A DNA stretch of 36,256 bases, from contig CALNPU010000017.1 in NCBI GenBank assembly GCA_940588625.1, positions 1-36,256 of the forward strand, written 5' to 3'. Made by a program: the position numbers and the translations under genes. The stretch is from an uncultured Caballeronia sp. GTDB taxonomy: Bacteria > Pseudomonadota > Gammaproteobacteria > Burkholderiales > Burkholderiaceae. The notes below the pieces were generated by a model that saw only the letters and a program-made list of their open reading frames with translations, was not told where the DNA came from and searched no databases. Shown here one piece after another: positions 1-9,390 of the stretch (position 1 is the stretch's first letter; every line of letters begins with the position of its first letter).

Positions 1-99
1 ACTGTGCGGCGCGGGCCACAACCTGCGAATGATCCTCGGGAAGCCGCGGTTTTTTTACGCCTTTATGCTGGCTCTGCCTGAACCCGGCCGCTCGCGTGT

Positions 100-867
100 G
101 AGCCTAGCGATTAGACCGCTCGCCGCCAAAACCAATTGTTCAGGGTCAACTCGATACGCGCTGGGCGATCAGACCGGCTCGATAAGTCGGGGAAGTCAGC
201 TCGGTGCGTCTCTGGCTTATGTACCCGCTCAAGGTCCGATGAAGGTGAGTGCATCTTTTCTGCGAAGCAAGGACGACGACACCGACGGAAAGTTTGATCT
301 ATTTATACTTTTGGCGGTCAGCTTGATCTTGGGAAATTCATCTTTACCGCGGGCTATATCCAGAACAGGCGCGATAATAATTTCACCTCGTTCGAAAATG
401 GACCGTTCAGTCCCACTGATCTGGCTGGTCTCGGACTAATCCAAACCGTCGATCCGAATATTCCCGGAGGGTTTAGCAGGCGGAGGATAATTTTCACCGG
501 GCTAAGTTACGATTTCATGGCTGCATTCACCGTCGCAATCAATGGCTGGTGGACACGTCAGTCCGGATATACAACGTCATTCGATGGGTCCGTCCAGCAA
601 TATCAGCTGGCTATCGGCTACCGGTTGTCGAAACGCACAACGTTGTACAGCGAAATCGACTACTCGAGATATCACGGCGGCACGATCAGCGCACAGTTTG
701 TCGGTTTGAACGACCAGAGTCCCACTGTCAGCCCCTCGCAAATTGGGATGATGGTCGGATACGGCATGCATTCTGATTCCAAAGTTGTGCAAGTGCGACT
801 AGCGCTACGCGGTGCCTTTTTTGCCGAGCACCAACTCCAGATGCGCGGCCTCGACCGTATGCCATGA
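100..867 (+). pseudogene. Gram-negative porin remnant (frameshifted, C-terminus lost)
   Basis: About 220 residues of an outer-membrane trimeric porin can be read in two frames. The first part (roughly 130-290) contains RYALGDQTGS and GPMKVSASFLRS, like the alternating beta strands of Burkholderia porins. The reading then moves to another frame at about 290-304 (YTFGGQLDLGKFIFTAGY) and continues through QQYQLAIGYRLSKRTTLYSE to SQIGMMVGYGMHS near 775. Porins of this family end a residue or two after such a strand, with a terminal Phe needed for outer-membrane assembly. Here the frame runs on for about 30 unrelated residues to a stop at 867, so the terminal Phe is missing. There is no start codon or signal peptide in the window; the 5' part is either left of base 1 or lost. 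Intact homologues form general diffusion pores for small solutes. The family assignment is good; the exact left edge is uncertain. Confidence 0.7.
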
Positions 868-984
868 GCCTTGGCGCCAACCCGCTTTGCCCCGACCACT
901 AACACCGAAAGCACCAGCCGAACATGGCCCGGCCACAGACACCGGCGGCCATCACCCACCTCCCCGTCCGCCGGTGCAAGCGAC

Positions 985-1758
985 CTAAATCTTCCAGTCG
1001 TAGTCAATGATCAGCGGCGCGTGGTCGCTGAACTTGATATCGCGAAAAACGGAAGTCACCGCCGCAGTGTCCGCAACGCCCTTCGTCGCGATCTGGTAAT
1101 CAATCCGCCACCCGACGTTCTTCGCGTAAGCCTGACCGCGATTGCTCCACCACGTATATTGCTCGGGCCGCTGGTCCAGCGTTCTGAAGACATCCACATA
1201 CGCTTTTTCGTCGAAGAGTTGCGTGAGCCACGTGCGCTCTTCCAGCAGGCAACCCGAGTTCTTCTGATTGCTCTTCCAGTTCTTGATGTCGATTTCCTTG
1301 TGCACAATATTCACGTCGCCGCACAAGATCACTTCGCGCTTTTTGGCCAGTTTCTCCAAATGCGGCATGAACTCGCCCATGAAACGGTATTTGGCCTGCT
1401 GCCGTTCTTCCCCGCTGGACCCCGAAGGCACATACACCGAGATCACCGATAAATCCCCAAAGCGCGCTTCTACATAACGCCCTTCCGGATCGAATTCCTC
1501 ACTGCCGAATCCGATGATCACTTCATCCGGCTCGTGCTTCGTATAAAGCCCCGCGCCGGAATATCCCTTTTTCACTGCGTGCTGGAAATAACCCTGAAAG
1601 CCGTACGGCGCGAGAAATTCCGGCGTGAGATCGTCTTGCGAGCACTTGATTTCCTGTACGCAGACAACGTCAGCATCCTGCTCGCCAAACCAGTCGAAGA
1701 ATCCCTTCTTGGCGGCCGACCGAATGCCGTTCAAATTAGCGGTGATGACACGAAACAT
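985..1758 (-). CDS. xth: Exodeoxyribonuclease III
   Basis: A 257-residue protein of the exonuclease III / AP endonuclease family. It would cleave DNA at abasic sites and degrade 3' ends in base-excision repair in the cytoplasm. All landmarks of the fold are present: Asn8 in TANLNGIRSA, the metal-binding Glu36 in CVQEIK, Asp148/Asn150 in GDVN, and the C-terminal catalytic pair Asp245-His246 in FSDHAPL. Length is normal and the frame is intact. The ATG has an AGGAT-like ribosome-binding site just upstream. It lies 24 nt behind the polyphosphate kinase gene on the same strand, so the two may be co-transcribed. It converges on the porin remnant, and the 117-base gap between them holds no recognisable gene. 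Confidence 0.95.
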   Translation of the reverse strand: MFRVITANLNGIRSAAKKGFFDWFGEQDADVVCVQEIKCSQDDLTPEFLAPYGFQGYFQHAVKKGYSGAGLYTKHEPDEVIIGFGSEEFDPEGRYVEARFGDLSVISVYVPSGSSGEERQQAKYRFMGEFMPHLEKLAKKREVILCGDVNIVHKEIDIKNWKSNQKNSGCLLEERTWLTQLFDEKAYVDVFRTLDQRPEQYTWWSNRGQAYAKNVGWRIDYQIATKGVADTAAVTSVFRDIKFSDHAPLIIDYDWKI

Positions 1759-1782
1759 GAAGCATCCTTGTATGTTGATGAA

Positions 1783-2619
1783 CTACTCGACCTTGATCCC
1801 TTTCAGCGACTCTTTCGCCGGCGGATATTCGAGCTTCAAACCCTGCAGTGTGCGCACCATCAACTCCCCAACCATCACGTTGCGGTGCGTCTTTGAATCA
1901 GCGGGAATCACGTACCACGGCGCAATGTCCGTCGATGTTGCCCCAAGGGCGTCTTCATAAGCCAGGCGATAATCGTCCCAGAGTTTGCGGGCATCGAGAT
2001 CCGATGGATCGAACTTCCAGTGCTTCTCGGGATTGTCGATACGCGCCTGCAAACGCACCTTCTGCTCGTCCTTCGATATATGCAAAAAGCACTTCACGAT
2101 CATCGTGCCGTTTTCGGCAAGCATCGCTTCGAAGGCGCGAATCTGCCGGTAGCGGCGCTCCCACCCTTCCTGATCGATCTGTTTCAGCACGCGCGGCACC
2201 AGTACGTCTTCATACTGGCTGCGGTTGAAAATGGCGAACTCGCCGGCAGCCGGAACCTGCGAATGAACGCGCCACAGAAAATCGTGCGTGGCTTCGGTTT
2301 CGGAAGGCGCCTTAAACGGCACGACCCGCAAACCGAGCGGATCGACTTCGTGAAAGACACCGCGAACCGTGCCGTCCTTGCCGCTCGTATCCATGCCTTG
2401 CAGGATGAGCAGGATGCGATGCGAGCATCCTGCGTGCAACTTTTCCTGCAGGACATCGAGTGCTGTGCTCAACTCGCTCAGACGCTCGCGATCCGCGTCT
2501 TTCGCGCCGGCCGAAAACGGCTTCGACGCGGTGTCGATGGAAGCCAGGTCAAACGGCTTGATCTTCTTGCCTTCAAAATACGGCACGCGATAATCGTCAA
2601 GCTCAGGTTTTTTGGCCAC
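1783..2619 (-). CDS. PPK2-family polyphosphate kinase
   Basis: A 278-residue polyphosphate:nucleotide phosphotransferase of the PPK2 family. These enzymes transfer phosphate between polyphosphate and nucleoside mono- or diphosphates. The Walker A loop GMDTSGKDG lies at about residues 75-83, and the lid region with FNRSQYEDVLVPRV at about 131-144. Phrases such as HDFLWRVH resemble the class III subgroup, which acts on both NMP and NDP, but class cannot be fixed by eye. The start codon is GTG (2619-2617), supported by a G-rich ribosome-binding site (GGGGGGA) about 9 nt upstream. It follows the gatCAB terminator and precedes xth. No damage is visible. It would support energy and nucleotide balance from stored polyphosphate. 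Confidence 0.88.
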   Translation of the reverse strand: MAKKPELDDYRVPYFEGKKIKPFDLASIDTASKPFSAGAKDADRERLSELSTALDVLQEKLHAGCSHRILLILQGMDTSGKDGTVRGVFHEVDPLGLRVVPFKAPSETEATHDFLWRVHSQVPAAGEFAIFNRSQYEDVLVPRVLKQIDQEGWERRYRQIRAFEAMLAENGTMIVKCFLHISKDEQKVRLQARIDNPEKHWKFDPSDLDARKLWDDYRLAYEDALGATSTDIAPWYVIPADSKTHRNVMVGELMVRTLQGLKLEYPPAKESLKGIKVE

Positions 2620-2647
2620 GCGTGCGTCCCCCCGTTGATAAAAGAAA

Positions 2648-2680
2648 GGGTTGCTGCCAGACAGGAGCCGGCAGCAACCC
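2648..2680 (-). terminator. Rho-independent terminator of gatCAB
   Basis: A perfect 11-bp inverted repeat, GGGTTGCTGCC (2648-2658) and GGCAGCAACCC (2670-2680), has an 11-nt loop. Read on the minus strand the hairpin is followed by TTTCTTTT (down to about 2640). It lies 22 nt past the gatB stop codon and just before the ppk2 gene, so it should end the gat operon transcript. Confidence 0.85.
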
Positions 2681-2701
2681 GCGAATAGTCTAGCCGTCAG
2701 C

Positions 2702-4186
2702 TCAAGAGGATAGTTTCTTCTTCAAAAGCTCGTTGACTTGCTGCGGATTCGCCTTGCCCTTCGTCGCTTTCATCGCCTGGCCGATCAGCGCGTTAAACGC
2801 CTTCTCCTTGCCCGAGCGGTACTCGTTGACGGACTTCTGATTCGCGGCCATCACTTCGTCGATGATCGCTTCCAGCGCGCCCGTATCCGAGATCTGCTTC
2901 AACCCCTTCGCTTCAATAATCCGGTCGGCGGCGGTGTCGGCGGTGGTTTTCTCTTCCCAGATCGCCTGGAAGATATCCTTGGCAATCTTGTTCGAGATCG
3001 TGCCGTCGGCCACGCGCTGAATCACAAGCCCAAGCTGCGCGGGAGACACCGGCGAGTCAGCAATATCCAGCGAATCGCGGTTCAGCTGCGACGACACTTC
3101 GCCCATCAGCCAGTTGGCCGCGAGCTTCGCATGCGCCGGACCCACCATGGCAACAACCCGTTCGAAATACGCCGACATTGCCTTCGACGACGTCAACCCC
3201 GCGGCGTCATACGGCGTTAAAGCGTATTGCTCGACGAAACGTGTCTGCATGGCTTCGGGCAATTCAGGCAATTCGCTGCGAACCCGCGCGATCCAGGCTT
3301 CATCGATCACGAGCGGCATCAGGTCGGGATCAGGGAAATAGCGGTAATCGTGCGCATCTTCCTTGCTGCGCATGGAACGCGTTTCGCGCTTGTCGGGATC
3401 GTAGAGACGCGTTTCCTGCACGACCGTCCCGCCGTCTTCGATCAACTCGATCTGCCGGCGCAATTCGTACTGAATGGCTTCTTCGAGAAAACGGAACGAG
3501 TTCAGGTTCTTGATCTCGGCGCGCGTGCCGAATTCGGCCTCACCGACCGGGCGCACGGAGACGTTCGCGTCGCAACGGAATGAGCCTTCCTGCATATTGC
3601 CGTCGCAGATACCGAGCCATTGCACGAGACTGTGCAGGCTTTTGGCATAGGCCACGGCTTCGGCGGCGCTGTGTATTTCAGGTTCCGTCACAATTTCGAG
3701 CAACGGCGTGCCGGCCCGATTCAAGTCGATACCTGTTATGCCCGCGAAGTCTTCGTGCCGCGACTTGCCGGCGTCCTCTTCCAGATGCGCGCGCGTCAGA
3801 TTGACGGTCTTTTCGTAAGCGGCCGTGCCGGCTTTTTCGTTGGCCGGAACCTGGATCGTGACGCTACCGCCCTGCACGACCGGAATCTCGAACTGGCTGA
3901 TCTGATAACCCTTCGGCAGATCAGGGTAGAAATAATTCTTGCGGGCGAAAATGCTGCGCGGTGAAATGGTCGCGCCGATGGCGAGGCCAAGGCGAATCGC
4001 GCGCTCGACAGCGCCACGGTTCATCACAGGCAACGAACCCGGTAACGCCAGATCGACGGGACACGCCTGCGTGTTCGGCTCAGCGCCAAACTGCGTGGGC
4101 GCACCCGAGAAAATCTTGGAGACGGTCGATAACTGCGCGTGCGTCTCTAGACCTATAACGACTTCCCATTGCTTACCCATACTCAT
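2702..4186 (-). CDS. gatB: Asp-tRNA(Asn)/Glu-tRNA(Gln) amidotransferase subunit B
   Basis: Subunit B of the GatCAB amidotransferase, 494 residues. It binds misacylated Glu-tRNA(Gln) or Asp-tRNA(Asn) and activates the side chain so that ammonia from GatA converts it to the correct amide. The N-terminal signature [10 protein letters not shown], the family motif [16 protein letters not shown], and the C-terminal YqeY-like tRNA-binding region (about residues 350-494, Lys-rich end) are all present. The first ATG overlaps the gatA stop as ATGA (4186-4183), suggesting translational coupling; a second in-frame ATG two codons later could also serve. The gene is intact and is the last of the operon, followed by a hairpin terminator. 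Confidence 0.97.
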   Translation of the reverse strand: MSMGKQWEVVIGLETHAQLSTVSKIFSGAPTQFGAEPNTQACPVDLALPGSLPVMNRGAVERAIRLGLAIGATISPRSIFARKNYFYPDLPKGYQISQFEIPVVQGGSVTIQVPANEKAGTAAYEKTVNLTRAHLEEDAGKSRHEDFAGITGIDLNRAGTPLLEIVTEPEIHSAAEAVAYAKSLHSLVQWLGICDGNMQEGSFRCDANVSVRPVGEAEFGTRAEIKNLNSFRFLEEAIQYELRRQIELIEDGGTVVQETRLYDPDKRETRSMRSKEDAHDYRYFPDPDLMPLVIDEAWIARVRSELPELPEAMQTRFVEQYALTPYDAAGLTSSKAMSAYFERVVAMVGPAHAKLAANWLMGEVSSQLNRDSLDIADSPVSPAQLGLVIQRVADGTISNKIAKDIFQAIWEEKTTADTAADRIIEAKGLKQISDTGALEAIIDEVMAANQKSVNEYRSGKEKAFNALIGQAMKATKGKANPQQVNELLKKKLSS

Positions 4187-5676
4187 ACTCCTGCCGGTGA
4201 TTGCACGTGCCAGTCTGTCGCGCGCTGAAACGCGTCGGCGACCTGGAGCAACCGGGCTTCGTTGAAATAGTTGCCAATGATTTGCAAGCCAACCGGCCGT
4301 GTGGCATGCGCGCTGCCCGCAGCGCCAAAACCGCAGGGCACGCTCATGCCTGGCAAGCCGGCGAGGCTGATCGACAGCGTGTAGATATCGGCGAGATACA
4401 TCTGGACGGGATCATCGGCTTTTTCGCCGAGATTCCATGCCACCGACGGTGCCACGGGTCCCATGATCACTTCACAGTGATTGAATGCTTCCTGGAAATC
4501 CTGCGCGATGATGCGACGGATTTTCTGCGCCTGAAGGTAATACGCGTCGTAATAACCGTGCGACAGCACGTATGCGCCCACCAATATCCGGCGCTTCACT
4601 TCCGGTCCGAAACCTTCGGCACGCGACTTCTTGTACATATCGAGAAGATCGGTATATTCAGCCGCGCGATGCCCGTAGCGCACGCCATCGAAACGCGACA
4701 GGTTCGACGATGCTTCAGCCGGTGCGATGATGTAGTACACCGGAATGGACAGCTCGGTCTTTGGCAGCGAGACCTCGACCAGCGTCGCGCCCAGCGCTTC
4801 GTATTGCTTCAGGGCCGTATCGATCGCGCTGCGCACTTCGGCGCTCAATCCCTCACCGAAGAATTCTTTCGGCAAGCCGATGCGCAAACCGGCGAGCGGT
4901 TTGGCCGCGTCCGTGCCGGACCAGTTCTGGCCGATATAGCGCGTGTAGTCTTCGTCCTCGCGCTGCAGGCTGGTCGAGTCGCGCGGGTCGAACGACGCAA
5001 TGGCGTTGAGCAACAACGCACAGTCCGAGGCGCTGCGGGCCATGGGTCCACCCTGATCGAGCGAGGACGCGAACGCGATCATGCCGTAACGCGAAACGCG
5101 GCCATACGTTGGCTTGATTCCGGTAATGCCGGTAAACGACGCGGGCTGGCGAATCGAACCACCGGTGTCCGTGCCGGTGGCAGCCGGCGCGAGGCGTGCG
5201 GCAACCGCGGCGGCCGAGCCGCCCGACGATCCACCCGGAACAGCTTTCAGATCCCAGGGATTCTTGACCGGGCCGAAATACGAATTCTCGTTCGACGAAC
5301 CCATCGCAAATTCGTCCATATTGGTCTTGCCGAGCATCACCACGCCTGCATTCTTGAGGTGTTCGACAACGGTGGCATCGAACGGGCTCGCGTAATTGGC
5401 GAGCATTTTCGAGCCGGCCGTGGAGGTCCCGCCGCGCGTGACAAACACGTCCTTATGCGCGATCAGCAGGCCGGTCAGCACGTCCGCTGCACCTTTGGCG
5501 ATCAGCGCATCCGCCGCTTTAGCCTGCTCGAGCGTGAGGTCATGGTCGACACTGATAAATGCGTTGAGATCCTTGGCTGCATCGATGCGCTGCAAAAAGA
5601 GCTGCGCAAGTTCGACGGCGGAGAGGGTCTTTGCGTCAAGTGCCGCGCGCAGTTCGGTCAAGCTTTTTTGATGCAT
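4183..5676 (-). CDS. gatA: Asp-tRNA(Asn)/Glu-tRNA(Gln) amidotransferase subunit A
   Basis: Glutaminase subunit of GatCAB, 497 residues, amidase-signature family. It releases ammonia from glutamine and channels it to GatB. The Ser-cisSer-Lys triad can be placed as Lys75 ([10 protein letters not shown]), Ser150 ([11 protein letters not shown]) and Ser174 ([12 protein letters not shown]), with spacing identical to known GatA enzymes. The frame stays open 34 codons upstream, but the ATG at 5676 is preferred because AGGAAG lies 7 nt before it and the sequence starting [11 protein letters not shown] is the usual GatA beginning. It is separated from gatC by 112 nt and overlaps gatB by 4 nt. No damage is visible. 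Confidence 0.97.
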   Translation of the reverse strand: MHQKSLTELRAALDAKTLSAVELAQLFLQRIDAAKDLNAFISVDHDLTLEQAKAADALIAKGAADVLTGLLIAHKDVFVTRGGTSTAGSKMLANYASPFDATVVEHLKNAGVVMLGKTNMDEFAMGSSNENSYFGPVKNPWDLKAVPGGSSGGSAAAVAARLAPAATGTDTGGSIRQPASFTGITGIKPTYGRVSRYGMIAFASSLDQGGPMARSASDCALLLNAIASFDPRDSTSLQREDEDYTRYIGQNWSGTDAAKPLAGLRIGLPKEFFGEGLSAEVRSAIDTALKQYEALGATLVEVSLPKTELSIPVYYIIAPAEASSNLSRFDGVRYGHRAAEYTDLLDMYKKSRAEGFGPEVKRRILVGAYVLSHGYYDAYYLQAQKIRRIIAQDFQEAFNHCEVIMGPVAPSVAWNLGEKADDPVQMYLADIYTLSISLAGLPGMSVPCGFGAAGSAHATRPVGLQIIGNYFNEARLLQVADAFQRATDWHVQSPAGV

Positions 5677-5788
5677 TGCGTTCTTCCTGACGGGTGCCGA
5701 GTATCGGGTACCGTGCGCCTTTTTGTTTTCGTGCGTATATATTGCCTCAAATACGTTGCCTCGGAGGGGCTGTCTCAAAGCACGACAC

Positions 5789-6088
5789 TTACTCGATCAC
5801 CTTGGGCACGAGATACAGCCCGTCGCGCACGGCAGGCGCGGGGCGTTGGAACTCTTCGCGGTTTACGTGCTCTGTAACAACATCGTTTCGCAAACGCAGT
5901 TCGACTTTCTCGATCTGTTTGATCGGGTAAGCAAGCGGTTCGATATCCGTAGTATCCACGGCCTGCATTTGCTCGACGAGACCGAAGAAGTCGTTCAGTC
6001 GCGCAAGCGTGGGTTCGGCCTCGTGCTCGGGCAATTCGAGCCGCGCGAGGTGCGCAATGCGTTTTACATCGGTTAGGTTCAGAGACAT
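5789..6088 (-). CDS. gatC: Asp-tRNA(Asn)/Glu-tRNA(Gln) amidotransferase subunit C
   Basis: A 99-residue GatC, the small subunit that wraps around and stabilises GatA and GatB. The N-terminal pattern [13 protein letters not shown] and the central [19 protein letters not shown] are typical of the family, as is the C-terminal VPKVIE. Length is normal. It is first in the gatCAB operon and divergent from mreB. The ribosome-binding site is weak (GGTGATCGA before ATG). The operon serves indirect amidation of tRNA, which Burkholderiales use for Asn-tRNA and/or Gln-tRNA. Confidence 0.95.
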   Translation of the reverse strand: MSLNLTDVKRIAHLARLELPEHEAEPTLARLNDFFGLVEQMQAVDTTDIEPLAYPIKQIEKVELRLRNDVVTEHVNREEFQRPAPAVRDGLYLVPKVIE

Positions 6089-6459
6089 TCGATCACCGGT
6101 TTTTTTTCGACTTACACGCTGACAAATAGCGCGACTGCAATTCGAGATAAAGGAGCCCTAAAAAGCAGGCTTGACGATGGCAAAATGTACCGTCCTTTAT
6201 CCTTCGAACACCCCAAAATTATAAGGTATCATTACGCGTACGACCCAAATCCGGATCGACTTACCAGCGGCCTACTTCTTAGTTACAGATTTTTCAGAGA
6301 AGTGCGCGCCTGGTTCGCTTGCATCCTCCGGTAAATTTCTTCGCAGTTTTGCAATTTGCGTGGCCAGAAAATGGGTCCCCGCTGCAGGGTGTCATTTTTT
6401 CCGCTGCCGTCCTTCGGCGCTCGAAGCGAGGCACGGCTCCCAGCGAAACAGGATTTTGA
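6089..6459. promoter_or_regulatory. Divergent gatC / mreB control region
   Basis: A 371-base gap between two divergent operons, with no coding sequence seen. It is locally AT-rich at about 6195-6235. On the minus strand a perfect TATAAT (6223-6218) could be the -10 box of gatC, but its upstream partner TTGGGT (6248-6243) is a poor match at 19-nt spacing. On the plus strand TTGACG (6171-6176) is a possible -35 box with only a weak -10 near 6195-6200. The mreB leader would then be long (over 250 nt). An AGGA ribosome-binding site precedes mreB. Promoter positions are suggestions only. Confidence 0.4.
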
Positions 6460-7503
<1,044 letters not shown>

Positions 7504-7702
7504 GCCTTGACGCCTTTCACTAAGGCGCCAACAGCACGCACTCGCTTAATGCAGCAACGGCGACGTGCGCGAAGTATGCGACTTGCGCAATGGTTCAAGT
7601 GGTCCGGCCTGGTCCGGGCCGCGGCGAACAGCGTTGGGCAGGGCCGCGCCACCATGCTGACCCGCAGTATCGAACCAACCGATCACGCCCTCGGCGCCGA
7701 CC

Positions 7703-8809
7703 ATGGAATACAGTCCGCCGCCACTTTTTAAGCAAGGTCCATCCGCTCTCGCGCGATTGATCTTCTTCGTGGTACTTGCCCTTGCCCTGCTGATTTCCGA
7801 CGCACGCTTCAACACGCTCGAGATCGTGCGCGGCCTGCTGGGAGCGGGTTTGTATCCGCTGCAGCGCGCGGCGCTCGTGCCGCGCGACATTTTCATGGGC
7901 ACGGTTGATCTGGCCGTCACCAGCGCAACCCTGCGCAATGAAAACACCAAACTGAAAGAAAAGAACCTCGAATTGTCGGTGAAAGCGGGCGATGCCGCCC
8001 AGCTCAACGCCGAAAACGCGCATCTTCGCGCGCTGCTCCAGCTCGGCTCGCGCGCCGCCAGCACGCAAACCACGCCTGTCGAAGTCCAGTACGACACCCG
8101 CGATCCTTTCACCCAAAAAGTCGTCATTGGCAAAGGTGCGCAGCAAGGCATCCAGAACGGCGCGCCTGTGGTCAACGAAGACGGCGTTATCGGGCAGGTG
8201 ACGCGTGTGTTCCCGCTGCAATCGGAAGTCACGCTGCTTTCCGATAAAGACGAGGCCGTGCCCGTGCAGATCGTGCGAACCGGATTGCGCAGCGTGATCT
8301 ACGGCACGCCGAAGGGCGACACGCTTGATCTGCGTTTCGTGCCAATCAGCGCCGACGTGCAAACCGGCGACGAACTCCTGACCAGCGGCCTGGACGGCAT
8401 TTATCCGCCAGGATTGCCGGTGGCGAAGGTAGTGCGCGTCGATAAACAAGCGGATACCGCCTTTGCTCGCGTAGTCTGTCTGCCGATCGCGCCGGTCCGC
8501 GGTGCGCACCAGTTGCTCGTGCTGCATTACGAGGTCAATCAGCCGCCGAATCCTAAAGAAGCCGAGGAAGCTGCCGCGGCCAAGGACGCGAAGGACAATA
8601 AGGGGAAAAAGGGCAAAGCGACAGCGCCGGCGAAAAGCGATAGCGGGGCTGCCCTTGCGGCTGCGGCGAGTGCGCCCGCCGCGAAAAAACCCGAACCGCC
8701 CGCGGCAGTAAAGAAAACCGAACCCGCTAGCGCGAAGAAAGCGGAAAAATCCGGGCACGCCAGGAAAGCTGAACCTGCCGTCAAGCCCGCGCCCGGAGCA
8801 GCACCATGA
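7703..8809 (+). CDS. mreC: Rod shape-determining protein MreC
   Basis: A 368-residue MreC, the bitopic scaffold that links MreB inside the cell with PBP2/RodA outside. There is one transmembrane helix at about residues 17-34, a periplasmic coiled coil at about 68-110 (TLRNENTKLKEKN), and the beta-rich core at about 120-275 (KGAQQGIQNGAPVV, DELLTSGLDGIYPPGLPV). After residue 280 it has a long low-complexity tail rich in Ala, Lys and Pro that is not part of the fold. The stop codon overlaps the mreD start (ATGA at 8806-8809). No strong ribosome-binding site is seen before the ATG at 7703; the start was chosen because MEYSPPPLFKQGP matches the usual N-terminus in the group. Confidence 0.95.
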   Translation: MEYSPPPLFKQGPSALARLIFFVVLALALLISDARFNTLEIVRGLLGAGLYPLQRAALVPRDIFMGTVDLAVTSATLRNENTKLKEKNLELSVKAGDAAQLNAENAHLRALLQLGSRAASTQTTPVEVQYDTRDPFTQKVVIGKGAQQGIQNGAPVVNEDGVIGQVTRVFPLQSEVTLLSDKDEAVPVQIVRTGLRSVIYGTPKGDTLDLRFVPISADVQTGDELLTSGLDGIYPPGLPVAKVVRVDKQADTAFARVVCLPIAPVRGAHQLLVLHYEVNQPPNPKEAEEAAAAKDAKDNKGKKGKATAPAKSDSGAALAAAASAPAAKKPEPPAAVKKTEPASAKKAEKSGHARKAEPAVKPAPGAAP

Positions 8810-9318
8810 ACCGTCCGCAATACATCCTGCAGCCGGTCAATCCGTACTTCATTACGTTCAGTCTGGCCGCCGCGTTCCTGTTGAACCTGATGCCCTGGGG
8901 CAGGACCTTTGGCATCCCGGATTTCGTCGCGGTCGTGCTGCTGTTCTGGAACGTCCATCAGCCGCGTCGCGTGGGCATGGGTATCGCGTTCATGCTCGGC
9001 ATGCTCATGGACGTTCACAATGCCAGTCTGCTCGGTGAGCACGCGCTCGCGTATACGCTGTTGTCGTATGGCGCCATCACCATTCACAGGCGCGTATTGT
9101 GGATGTCCCTGCCCGTGCAAACGTTCGTGGTCGCGCCGTTGCTGATTGGCGCGCAAATCGTGCCGTTCGTGATCCGCCTGCTCACTGGCGCGGCGTTTCC
9201 CGGCTGGGGGTATCTGATCGACGGGTTCGTGGAGGTCATTTTGTGGCCGGTAGCGAGTTTCCTGTTGTTGATTCCGCAGCGCCGCGCCACCGATCCCGAC
9301 GACACGCGGCCAATCTGA
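8806..9318 (+). CDS. mreD: Rod shape-determining protein MreD
   Basis: A 170-residue inner-membrane protein that works with MreC in the elongasome. It is almost entirely hydrophobic, with five or six predicted membrane segments and charged short loops. The motifs NLMPWG and FMLGMLMDVHNASLLGEHAL (residue 65 onward) are typical of MreD, where the FxxGLLxDxxxxxxLG region is the best conserved part. It overlaps mreC by 4 nt, which implies translational coupling. mrdA starts 72 nt downstream. Intact. Confidence 0.93.
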   Translation: MNRPQYILQPVNPYFITFSLAAAFLLNLMPWGRTFGIPDFVAVVLLFWNVHQPRRVGMGIAFMLGMLMDVHNASLLGEHALAYTLLSYGAITIHRRVLWMSLPVQTFVVAPLLIGAQIVPFVIRLLTGAAFPGWGYLIDGFVEVILWPVASFLLLIPQRRATDPDDTRPI

Positions 9319-9390
9319 GTTTAGTTAAGCGTCTGCCTCAACCGCTGCACGCTGTATACGCTACACACGTGGTGTCCCCGCGAACATTGC

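Noticed and set aside
4201-5877. Long open frame of 558 codons on the plus strand
   Set aside because: It lies fully antisense to gatA, whose catalytic residues are all present. High GC content keeps the opposite frame open; the protein is rich in Arg/Gly/His without any domain.
7504-7702. Small gene between mreB and mreC
   Set aside because: Open codons exist on both strands but there is no start with a ribosome-binding site and no recognisable protein; likely an untranslated spacer.
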